A DNA stretch of 25,192 nucleotides from CALMFT01 sp041674565. Lineage in GTDB: Bacteria > Patescibacteriota > Gracilibacteria > Absconditabacterales > Absconditicoccaceae. Shown here piece by piece: positions 1 to 8,143 of this stretch. A program made the translations under genes and the position numbers. How positions within the stretch are numbered: the stretch's first letter is position 1; every line of letters begins with the position of its first letter. The notes beneath the pieces are model-generated. The model saw only the letters and a list, made by a program, of their open reading frames with translations. It made no database searches and was not told the DNA's origin. Location of the stretch: the NCBI GenBank assembly GCA_041674565.1, contig JBAYVQ010000006.1, positions 1-25,192 of the forward strand, given 5' to 3'.

Positions 1-1329
1 CTTACGATATCCTATCCAACAGGCGCCAGCTACATACAGTAACTCCACAAACAACTGCCCTGCGATACCTCACCACAGACCATACTGATAGACCCACCAC
101 GTTGCGCAGCCGATACCAATGGCCACTCACCAAGCATTTACCTTGAACAGCTCGTTCTGGTTATCGGTAGATATAAAGATATAATTGTAGACTTGTTTCG
201 TAAAAGTAAGTAATAACACGACACCCAAGAATCATAAAATATAATCTGATCCTATACCGCCAAGCGTGCTAGACAAGTACTTTGTACCAGAGACAATCTG
301 GATAATAACATCAGAAAACCGATAAAAATTCATCGCAATAGCCGCACCAATAATCCACACAAACAACATCAAGTTACCAAATGCTGATTTTTTTTCATCA
401 AGTGTTTTGTGAGATACTTTGTGTAACGCACTATTACCCAGGGCTGACGGCACGATCAATAATATCTCCACCAATGTCATAGATAGGGCTCGTACTCATA
501 CAAAATAGTAACCAAGATTGGTAGGATAAAACCAAGATAGCAACAATCACACCGCAAGAGTATGAAAGCTACTCAAAAAGTATCCTATGCCATACTTCCA
601 GTTTTCTCTAATGTGTTTGGTAAAAAAATGCCAGTCAATATCTAGTGATAGTCTCAAGTACTTTCTTCCTGTCCATCGCTGTCGAGCTATCTGGAACAAA
701 CCACTAGCCACTACCGTACACAAGATAAGACAAAATATGAGGATATTCTGAGTCGTCGGCGTGCTGATTTCTGTATTGGGAAATACAAATAGTATCAAGG
801 CAAGTAACGCTATCTGACCAACTCTCGCGATCACCAAAGATATACTGGTATGCTGCATACTCCAAAACAACTGATGCGGTAACTGGAAAAAATATCCTAA
901 CACAAAAGTAGCACTAAATATCATACCAAGTGGTAATCACCAAATGATATAAGGATTGGAAGAGTAACTAGGAATGAGATATGCCACTACCAAAGCAAGA
1001 ATATAGACAATAACCAGATTGATAATCCTTGAGCCCATAAATTTAGAATAGTACGCAGAAAGTTTTTCCTTCTCTTGTTCATCAATACTACCATCATCAT
1101 GCACAAACTCTGCTTTCATTTTACCGAGCTCTCTGAGTGCTATCGTATACAGACCCAGATCTGCCAAGGCAGACCAGATAGCAAAGTACTTGAGTATCGT
1201 ATTATAGTCACCATATCTCAAAGGACCCAAAAAAGGAGTCATCATCCTGATAGTCACAAACCCACCCAGTGCCGACGCCACTCTCCCCAGTATTTGCCAA
1301 AAGGCATCTTTGATAATCTGATTCTTCAT
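1..1329 (-). CDS. Polysaccharide flippase (Wzx/MOP-type), C-terminus off window
   Basis: Probable lipid-linked oligosaccharide flippase of the MOP/Wzx superfamily, moving polysaccharide units across the membrane. The frame is open from the ATG at 1329 to the left edge (443 residues visible). The start MKNQIIKDAFWQILGRVASA, followed by a GGF..IRMMTPFLGP stretch, is typical of polysaccharide_synt proteins: an amphipathic N-terminus, then the first helix. Many hydrophobic segments follow. Six in-frame UGA codons (937, 547, 496, 232, 127, 70) must be read as Gly for the frame to hold. A TTG nine bases further upstream is possible, but the ATG is preferred. No Shine-Dalgarno is visible. It lies 122 bases downstream of glmS, consistent with an envelope-sugar neighbourhood. 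The exact substrate cannot be told; a MurJ-like lipid II flippase is a less likely alternative. Confidence 0.72.
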
Positions 1330-1404
1330 GCGATCCAAACAAAATGCTCATCAAACAAATGAAGTATGTTTTTTACGACAGCAAAATCAAAACATGTATT
1401 GTAG

Positions 1405-1424
1405 GGACGTGCCATGGCACGTCC
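1405..1424. repeat. Perfect 20-bp GC-rich palindrome between glmS and flippase gene
   Basis: GGACGTGCCATGGCACGTCC is its own reverse complement (10-bp arms, no loop). It is clearly richer in G+C than its surroundings and lies in the 122-base gap after the glmS stop codon. It could be a REP-like dispersed element, a transcription attenuator hairpin without a U-tract, or a protein-binding palindrome. There is only one copy in the window, so dispersal cannot be shown here. Confidence 0.6.
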
Positions 1425-1451
1425 GCCATCGCGAATCAGAGGCAGCACGCA

Positions 1452-3287
1452 CTACTTCACCGTAACACTTTTTGCCAAATTTCTCGGCTTATCAATTTCT
1501 CTTCATAATGTTTTGGCAGTATAGTAAGACAACAACTGCAAGACAATCGTCTCTAGTATAGGATAGAGTGCTTCGTGAGTCTTAGGTATCAACAAACTTG
1601 CATCAGCCTTTTCCACTTCCTGCGTACCTACCGCAAATACTACCCCATTCCTTGCTTTCACTTCATTGATAGTACTCAAATTTTGCTCGAATAAGCTGTC
1701 TTCTGGAGCAAGGATGATACTCAAGAACTTATTGGTAATGAGAGCCAGTGAACCATGCTTGAGTTCACCAGCAGCGTACGCCTCGCTGTGGATATAACTA
1801 ATCTCTTTCATCTTGAGAGATCACTCTGCAGCAATGGGCGCATGTAAACTACGTCCCAAGAAAAACATATTCTCAAACTCACTTACCTTTTTAGCAAGCT
1901 CTTGTATTTCTTTGGTATGTTGTAGCATCAGATCAATCTGATTGGGTAATTGCTCCAATGCACGTAAGATAGTTTTGTAATCATGGTGTTTCAGATTATG
2001 TTTTTGTCATAGCCATAATGCAATAATCAGTAAACAAATAGCCTGACCAGTAAATGCTTTGGTACTAGCCACGCCAATCTCAAAGCCGCACCTCGTAAAC
2101 ATACCTGCATCGGTGAGTCTGGATATACTAGAACCTACCACATTGACGATACCCAAGGTTTTAGCTCACTTTTCTTTCAAGTATTTGAGTACTTCCATAC
2201 TATCTGCTGTCTCCCCGCTCTGGGAAACGAATACAAACAGGGTCTTATCGTTTATAGCGATCTCTTCATACAATACCTCACTAGCAATTTTCACACTGAC
2301 ATCAATACCTGTCCGCATATTGATCCACTTGGACCCTAGCAATCATGCGTGGTAACTCGTACCGCATCAGATTATAATTATCTTTTCTAGTTGCAGCATC
2401 TTGAGATAATCCAGCGCATCTGCATCAAGTACACCCGTCTCAAAATTGACCCTACCTTTCATAATCCTCCTCATGACAGCCGGTTGCTCAAATATCTCCT
2501 TGAGCATAAAGTGCTCAAAACCACCCTTCCCCGTATCTTGATCAGCGAGCTGCAATACTTCAAATGATTTATTGATAACCTGAGTCTCAGTAATAATGCT
2601 GTAGTCATTGCCATGTATCCGCACCAATTCACCGTCTTCCAGGTAGCTAAATTCATCAGCTAACCCGCTCAACGACTGCGTATCCGAAGCAAAGAAAAAC
2701 TCATTCTGGCCGTCCTTATGGTGCTTTTTGGCAAACACTAAGGGACTACCCCAGCGGAATCCTATCAGCTCATCTGGATGTTGTGTATCGATAATAATCA
2801 GACCATAGGCTCACACCAGCATACCTAGTACCTTTTGCACAGTCTGCAAGAAATTATCACTCGCGTATTTCCCTAGCAGCGCTGCAATAACCTCGGTATC
2901 TGTTTGGGAGTAAAACTCATATCATTCAGCGATAAGTCCTTGTTTGAGCTTGTGATAGTTCTCGATAATACCATTGTGTGCAATGTAATACCTTGCCTGA
3001 GCATCGTGATGCGGATGGGTATTGAACATAGTCACTCCTCCGTGCGTTGCCCAGCGCGTATGAGCCATACCAATGGTTGCATGCAGGTCCTTGTAGTCTC
3101 AATTATCCACAGTTCTCGCAAGATCTGCCACCTTGCCCACAGACCTACAATACAACTGTTTCCCAGCAACCGTATCCAACGCGAAGATACCCGCGCTATC
3201 ATACCCTCTATACTCCAACTTCTCCAATCCATGCAACAGCAACGGTATTGCGTTCTTATCTCCTTTGTAAGCAAATATTCCACACAT
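1452..3287 (-). CDS. glmS: Glutamine--fructose-6-phosphate aminotransferase (isomerizing)
   Basis: Makes glucosamine-6-phosphate from fructose-6-phosphate and glutamine, the first step to UDP-GlcNAc for peptidoglycan and surface sugars. 611 residues (E. coli GlmS is 609). The N-terminal Ntn glutaminase domain begins MCGIFAYKG with the nucleophile Cys2, then EYRGYDSAG and HTRWATHGG. Two SIS sugar-isomerase domains follow, with GCGTSYHAG, VSQSGETAD and ELKHGSLALI. The C-terminus is the hallmark DKPRNLAKSVTV, ending in Lys instead of the usual Glu. Nine in-frame UGA codons are read as Gly, including the first Gly of GCGTSY (2367-2369). Two CGG codons (in ELVxIHG and INMxTGI) sit at positions that are not conserved arginines; the second aligns with a Leu in other GlmS, which fits Trp. 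The 103-base gap upstream may hold its own promoter. Confidence 0.97.
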
Positions 3288-3390
3288 CGTATCAGCTTAT
3301 CAATAATAAAAAGAATCAATAACCTGATTACAAAAAAAATGCCCTGGATTACAACCACAAGCAAAGTTGGCAAATATAATTTAATATTAA

Positions 3391-3876
3391 CTATTTAGAG
3401 ACTTTTATGTCTTTCGCTTTATCGATAAACAAGATGCCATTGATATGGTCGATTTCATGCTGGATAATTCTTGCATCAAATCATTTGTAGTTCTTGATAG
3501 ATACTTCTCAGTCTGTATTTTGAAACTTTACTCTGACTCGGTCGTATCTCTTTACCTTACCTGTCATATGAGGTAAACTCAGGCATCACTCCACATCAGA
3601 ATTCATGGTCTCAGCATGTGATAAGATTTCTGGATTGAGCATCACTTGCTCACCTACATATTTTAGTCACTTTGGACCTTTTCTCCAGTGCGTAATATAA
3701 ATCATCTTGATAGATAAACCTATTTGTGGTGCTGCCAAACCTACGCCGTCATACTCGCGGCACACTACTTTCATGTCTTCAGCAAGCTGTTTGATATCAT
3801 CATCAATATGCTGTACAGGATCTGCTACTGCTCTCAAGACAGGATTAGTTGCTCAAGTAAGGATAGTATAATGCAT
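3391..3876 (-). CDS. def: Peptide deformylase
   Basis: Removes the N-formyl group from nascent proteins; a metal enzyme of the cytosol. 161 residues, usual for the family. All three signature motifs are present: GLAAPQIG, EGCLSLP with metal ligand Cys98, and QHEIDH with ligands His140 and His144 and catalytic Glu141. The Gly of EGCLS is encoded by UGA (3586-3588). Four more UGA codons (3481, 3508, 3667, 3853) also give Gly, including the Gly-Phe before DARIIQHE. One CGA (end of the 3481 line, in RYDxVRV) is at a variable position. The start is the ATG at 3876, 30 bases below the DUF192 stop codon, with no Shine-Dalgarno. It is probably part of the same minus-strand operon as dnaX. Confidence 0.96.
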
Positions 3877-3906
3877 GGCACAATAAGAGATAATCAGATA
3901 ATAATA

Positions 3907-4410
3907 CTACAAGCCTCGCACGGTTTCACCAACTTTGACGTCAAACTTATCTACAAAGCCACTATTTACTTCCACTACATACTGAGCAGGCTGTATACTA
4001 GGTAATCCAGTGAGGTCCAAAGGTTTTGCGCCTTTGTGGATATGCTTGATGATATTGTCTTTACCAATATAGATCAAATCCAGAGGAATATAGGTATTCT
4101 CCATCCAGAAACTCAAAGGCTGTTCTTTATCAAACACAAATAACATGCCCTCTTGCACACCCAGACCAGAACGGTACATCAGACCCATTCTCCTTTGCTC
4201 TGGAGTTGTGGCAACTGATACGATAATCTTCACATTATCTGCCCAAATCTCCTTTTGTGGCAAACCCGTCTGAGGAATTCATCATCAGGTAGCTAATGAA
4301 TGTGCTGTCTTTGTTGAGTCTTGCAGGGGTGTTACGTAAACAATATAAAGCAAGTAATTGAATCCTAGCAATACCAGGATCCAGAACAATACTTTTCAGT
4401 ACTTTTTCAT
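3907..4410 (-). CDS. DUF192 family protein with N-terminal membrane anchor
   Basis: A 167-residue DUF192 protein whose function is not established. The N-terminus MKKYGKVLFWILVLLGFNY is a positively charged, hydrophobic signal anchor or signal peptide, so the domain should lie outside the membrane. The body has the family pattern: VATTPEQRRMGLMYR, then GMLFVF, LSFWMENTYIPLDLIYI and a C-terminal VVEVNSGFVDKFDVKVGE. A short linker after the anchor contains three consecutive UGA codons (4279-4287), read as Gly-Gly-Gly, and a fourth UGA lies at 4396. The ATG at 4410 is 10 bases below the DUF167 stop codon, which implies co-transcription. A start at the TTG near 4263 would lose the signal segment and is rejected. 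Confidence 0.85.
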
Positions 4411-4420
4411 TATAAGAGTG

Positions 4421-4666
4421 TTAGGAAGTAATGTCAATAATTTTATGCTTACTGGCAGCACCGCTTATGATAGCAATCTGTCATTTTCTTATTCCAAAGT
4501 ATTTTGCCAACAAGTCGATAAGTTCTTCATTTGCCTTACCATCTATAGGCGCAGACGTCAGATAAGCTGAATACTGAGCGTTACCTGTACTCAACCCCTC
4601 CAGTGTCATCAAGGGTTCCAATTTGCTTTCTTTGGCAAACAATTTTACAAATACTTCAATCCTCAT
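4421..4666 (-). CDS. DUF167/YggU family protein
   Basis: A small conserved protein of 81 residues and unknown role. It starts MRIEVFVKLFAKESKLE. The family core is clear: YLTSAPIDGKANEELIDLLAKYFGI, then a UGA-encoded Gly (4481-4483), then IAIISGAASKHKIIDI. The APxxGKAN and SGxxSxxK segments are the diagnostic DUF167 motifs. The ATG is at 4666. An upstream extension beginning MGYSYKAL overlaps the end of dnaX and lacks family similarity, so the shorter start is used. It lies 22 bases below the dnaX stop and 10 above the DUF192 start, in a compact operon. Confidence 0.88.
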
Positions 4667-4688
4667 GATACAAACACAACATAAAGCT

Positions 4689-6158
4689 TTATACGAGTAG
4701 CCCACCTAGTCCTTTTTTCAAAAACTCTTCTTTCTCAATAAACTCATACTGCAGTTGCATTGTTTTATCAAGTATCTCAGAGCAAAGTTTTTCCATAGTT
4801 TGTTTATTGGTGGCCATATTGAGCAACGTCATCTTACCATTTTCGATAACATGCACCTTTATCAATCATCACTGTATACTGTCTATATGACAACTACTTT
4901 CTCGGATATTTTTGAGAGATTGACTAGCTATATGACTAACGATACGCTCTTTGAGTGCATCAAAATCACTCGTATCTGCAGGGCTTTCTGAGGACTGTGA
5001 GCTTACAGTAACTTCAGCAACTTGGGGTGTTGGTGCTGCAACAGGGATTTGTACAACTTCTTGCGGGGCATCCACAGCTGCTTGAGGTGCATCAACGCTA
5101 GGGGCAACAGGCTTAGCTTTCTGATTATCTATTCATATCTGTGATGTAGGTCATGCTCATCATGTATAGGTTAATAATTCTGCTTTGAGTAAGACCATCG
5201 GATGAGGAAAATATTTGAGCTTTTCATAGACTTGTTTGATAAACTGTGCAACGGGAAGTAACCTAGACATAGTATCAGCGCTGACATGGTTATCAATATA
5301 ATGCAATGCATCCTTGAGGAATACATAGATATCCACACTCGCCTCTTGCAAGTCAGCAATCAGACGGATGCCGCGGACAGCATCACGCGCTACAACAATA
5401 TCCACAAACTCTTTCACGATAGCATCAGAAGTGACTCCAAGACATTGGGATACCGTATGTTCATCTACACGACCCAGTATACTCACCTGATCCAGATATT
5501 TTACAGCATCTCTCATACCACCATCAGCGAGCTTCGCAATCAGCTCCAATCACGCAGAATCATATGCTATATGTTCTTGACTACAAATATATGATAATCT
5601 GGAAACAATACCAGCTACAGTGATCTTTTTGAAACTAAACAACTGGCAGCGCGACAAAATGGTATCTGGCACTTTATGCAAATCAGTAGTCGCAAGGATA
5701 AATACTAAGTATGAGGGCGGCTCCTCCATGATCTTGAGTAAAGCATTGAAAGCACCTGTACTCAGCATATGGACCTCGTCAATAATGTATACTTTTTTTC
5801 TCAACTGCGTAGGTGGATAGATAGCTTTATTGATAATCTCATCTCTAATATTATCCACACCTGTATGACTCGCTGCATCAATCTCCACGATATCTACTGT
5901 TTTGTTATGCAAGATAAGCTGACAGTTTTCGCAAACATTGCAGGGATTACCATTGTGGTTGTCAGAGCAATTGAGCGCCCTCGCTACAATTCTAGCGATA
6001 CTCGTCTTACCAATACCTCTCGAACCATGAAATAAATAATTGGAAAAGTTTTCACCCTCGAAAGACTTGATCACTTGTTGCTTCAGGATATCTTTGGTAT
6101 ATTCTTGTTCAACAATATCATCAAATGTTTGTGAACGGTATTTGAGGTACAATGACAT
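4689..6158 (-). CDS. dnaX: DNA polymerase III subunit gamma/tau
   Basis: The clamp-loader ATPase of the replicative polymerase. 489 residues. The AAA+ domain is complete: Walker A GSRGIGKT at residues 45-52, zinc-binding Cys64, Cys73, Cys76 and Cys79, Walker B VYIIDEVHML, and sensor 1 ATTDLHKVPDTILSRCQLF. The lid and collar region (GGMRDAVKYLDQ onward) follows. After about residue 330 comes an Ala/Pro/Val/Thr-rich linker and a short C-terminal domain ending in GGLLV. Seven UGA codons are read as Gly (for example 5550, 5160, 5157, 5151, 5133, 4869, 4866), clustered in the linker. I did not find a convincing slippery site plus hairpin for a short gamma product. It follows the ftsQ-like gene by 40 bases, and that gap holds one ATAATCTGA motif copy. 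Confidence 0.96.
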
Positions 6159-6198
6159 AGGTGTTGCGGTATAATAAATAATCTGATAGATCGCGCTG

Positions 6199-7035
6199 CT
6201 ACTTACTCAAGAAAGCCATATCATCCATAGTTCCTACATCAATCTTGCGGTATCACTTGAGAGAGACCGCGCCTGTCATAGCACGAAGAGATTGGTATTT
6301 ATCTAGTTGGGCAATAATGTTTTTTTCTAGATCAAAGTAAAGTTCGTATCCAGAACCCATTGTCACGATCAGTTTTTGGGCTCCAGGTATATAGTAAAAA
6401 TCTCCAAAACCACTCATATTATTGACAATAAGTTGCATCTGTTTGACAAACTTTACCTCATCAATACCATAAAACAAACCTTGCAAACCGCTTGTATTGG
6501 AAGCAATGCCAGTAAGAATAATGTTTGGAGCCACCGTGCCAGTGCCAGGCATAACAGCTCAATCGCTTACAGGAATCAACATACGATTGGCAAATGCGAA
6601 ACGATCTTGTGCATGGGTCATATAAAATACTGGCACTCTACCCTGTATACCAATCAGCACAGATCCATTTTGGATATCCAGATCCATATTTGCTATCCAA
6701 GGCATACGTTTTTTGTAATACGAAAAAAATCTCCACCTATTTCGAGGCACCAAGAGTTTATTCATGGACTCAAAATCTTGTTGCAAAAATCACACAAGAG
6801 GTTTATAGTCATACAGCATAGCAGCATCATTTGTCTCTATTTCTACTTTGGATATCACTCGCTTGGGACCGCTGAAAGCTTTGATAAGACCAAAAGTAAC
6901 CAATACTCACACAATGACAACAGTCCCCAATACAGACAATCTCAAACCGTGAGCACGAAAAAACACTCTCAAAGATTGAAATCTTTTTTTGGCACTCCAC
7001 CATCGTAAATCACTAGGAGACTGATATTTGGACAC
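6199..7035 (-). CDS. FtsQ/DivIB-like cell division protein
   Basis: Likely a bitopic divisome protein. 278 residues with a GTG start at 7035 (the previous in-frame codon is UAA at 7036-7038, and no ATG precedes the membrane helix). The layout is a cytoplasmic basic segment of about 35 residues, one membrane helix (LSVLGTVVIVGVLVTFGLI), then a POTRA-like start VISKVEIETN. The FtsQ-style MPWIANMDLDIQNGSVLIGI followed by GRVPVFYM resembles the PWV..v.v.r..p..l.i.v.ErxPvA motif. A beta-rich C-terminus ends in KIDVGTMDDMAFL. Four UGA codons (6907, 6790, 6559, 6253) are Gly. Placement directly before dnaX is not the classic mur-fts cluster, so the name rests on architecture and motif resemblance rather than context. 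Confidence 0.6.
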
Positions 7036-7051
7036 TTACATATACAAGGTG

Positions 7052-7420
7052 CTAAAATAGGTTGACTACCAACCTCACTATCACATAAGAAAATACTGCA
7101 ATGAAAATACCAACCAATGCGCCCACCAATATTTCATTTGCCTTTTTCATCTTGCCCTTGTCTCCATCAGTCGTAAGTAGTTTGAAACCAGCATATACAA
7201 CCACTGCTAGACACACCGCAGCTATACTAAACCATAAGTAATCATTGATTTGTTGCACCAGAGTGATAATGACATCAGGATCTCCCTGTACAGTGGAAGA
7301 TGAAGGCACATTGACATCTTTGAGCGTAGGTGCTCCACCTGGTACCTCTACTGTGACAGCCGTTACCTGTGGAGAAAATGCAAATATGATATGTGCTAAT
7401 ACGTAAGAAAGGAATCTCAT
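7052..7420 (-). CDS. Small two-helix secreted/membrane protein, VirB2/TrbC pilin-like
   Basis: 122 residues. The N-terminus MRFLSYVLAHIIFAFSPQV followed by TAVTVEVPGG looks like a signal peptide. A polar Ser/Thr/Pro-rich loop follows, then two hydrophobic helices (LWFSIAAVCLAVVVYAGFKLL and ILVGALVGIFIAVFSYVIVRL) separated by a short charged turn, TTDGDKGKMKKANE. This signal-plus-two-helix pattern with a basic turn is that of type IV secretion pilins, and many Patescibacteria carry such proteins. No other secretion gene is in the window, so the role is inference. It is one of the few genes here without an in-frame UGA. It heads the minus-strand block, 16 bases above the FtsQ-like gene, with a TATAAT at 7447-7452 upstream. 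Confidence 0.5.
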   Translation of the reverse strand: MRFLSYVLAHIIFAFSPQVTAVTVEVPGGAPTLKDVNVPSSSTVQGDPDVIITLVQQINDYLWFSIAAVCLAVVVYAGFKLLTTDGDKGKMKKANEILVGALVGIFIAVFSYVIVRLVVNLF

Positions 7421-7441
7421 TGCAACTGGTAGTAATAGTAA

Positions 7442-7508
7442 ATCAGATTATATATTCGTATTTATGAGATAGCGTATGATTTTTATACGGAATAAAACAT
7501 AATCTGAT
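7442..7508. repeat. Inverted pair of the dispersed 10-mer in a divergent promoter region
   Basis: ATCAGATTAT at 7442-7451 and ATAATCTGAT at 7499-7508 are perfect inverted copies, 47 bases apart, in the 187-base gap between the pilin-like gene and arfB. The left copy overlaps the candidate -10 box of the leftward promoter. Whether the pairing has meaning (operator, cruciform) or is chance placement of a frequent motif cannot be settled from one case. Confidence 0.5.
7447..7452 (-). promoter_or_regulatory. Candidate -10 box (TATAAT) for the leftward operon
   Basis: Read on the minus strand this is an exact TATAAT, ending 26 bases before the ATG of the pilin-like gene at 7420. No good TTGACA-like -35 lies 16-18 bases upstream. 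The box shares bases with an ATCAGATTAT motif copy, so the match may partly reflect the motif. Confidence 0.35.
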
Positions 7509-7573
7509 ACTACAGATTTTACCACAGGATACAATATCTATTGCAGTATAGAGCAATCAAATCATCAAAAAAC

Positions 7574-7601
7574 TTGAAAAAAATCAAATATCCAGTATAG
7601 T
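7574..7601 (+). promoter_or_regulatory. Sigma-70-like promoter for arfB, probably leaderless
   Basis: TTGAAA (7574-7579), a 16-base spacer, and TATAGT (7596-7601). Transcription would start about 7 bases downstream, at or next to the ATG at 7608. That leaves no 5' leader and no room for a ribosome binding site, implying leaderless initiation. Confidence 0.5.
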
Positions 7602-7607
7602 TAGAGT

Positions 7608-8045
7608 ATGCCTAAACAAAAACACCAGGAACTAGACCCCAGTGTCCTTGACACTATCATCAAAGAAGAAGTGGAAACACAGTATTCTAGGAGTTCTTGA
7701 CCAGGCTGACAGCACATCAATAAGACAGAATCAAGAGTACAACTCTACCGAAATCTCAGTGGCAGCGTACTCCCCGAACCCGTGAAGCAAAGAATGCAAA
7801 CCAAATATCAAAATAAAATTGACGGAGAAGGAAAGCTCACGATCGTGTGCCAAGAAACAAGAAGTAAACACAGTAATCTAGCAATCGCAGTAGCTAAACT
7901 AAAAAGTATGATAGAGTTATGCCTGGCAGAACCCAAAGAAAGAAAAGAAACACAAATACCCAAAAACGTAAAAGAGAAAAGACTAAACGATAAGCGCCAA
8001 AAAAGCAAAAAACTCGCCAACAGGAAGACTAGGTTTGACGACTAA
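7608..8045 (+). CDS. arfB: ArfB-like peptidyl-tRNA hydrolase (ribosome rescue)
   Basis: A class I release-factor catalytic domain without codon-recognition domains, which frees stalled ribosomes by hydrolysing peptidyl-tRNA. 145 residues, the usual ArfB/YaeJ length. The motif SRSSGPGGQHINKTESRVQL at residues 27-46 holds the catalytic Gly33-Gly34-Gln35. Gly31 (7698-7700) and the GGQ Gly34 (7707-7709) are both UGA codons. Codon 48 (7749-7751) is CGA where relatives have an aromatic residue in an LRWN/LRFD motif, supporting Trp. The C-terminus is a long Lys/Arg-rich tail (KRLNDKRQKSKKLANRKTRF), as in ArfB, where it enters the mRNA channel. A true RF1 is excluded by size. The start follows the promoter directly. 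Confidence 0.9.
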
Positions 8046-8092
8046 GTAAGGATTTGGTTGCATTGAGGCGCTAATTCATTACAAAATAAGTC

Positions 8093-8120
8093 TTATGCCC
8101 AGAGCATAACGACATTTTTT
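8093..8120 (+). terminator. Weak hairpin plus T-run after arfB
   Basis: TTATGC (8093-8098) and GCATAA (8104-8109) form a 6-bp stem with a 5-base loop, and a run of six T ends at 8120. The stem is short and AT-rich and the T-run starts 5 bases after it, so termination may be partial. Confidence 0.35.
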
Positions 8121-8143
8121 AGTCCAGTAATTATGTGTTACTC

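Noticed and set aside
3032..3398. Several overlapping frames of 90-164 codons on both strands at the start of glmS
   Set aside because: All overlap the conserved glutaminase domain of glmS in other frames; their translations have no recognisable motifs.
3891..3902. Additional copy of the dispersed motif near the def start
   Set aside because: Reads ATCAGATAAT, one base away from ATCAGATTAT, and was left out of the exact count. Near-matches at about 1929, 13641 and 22899 were also left out.
5100..5165. Programmed frameshift in dnaX producing a short gamma subunit
   Set aside because: No A-rich slippery heptamer followed by a strong hairpin was found in the linker region; only the full-length frame is supported.
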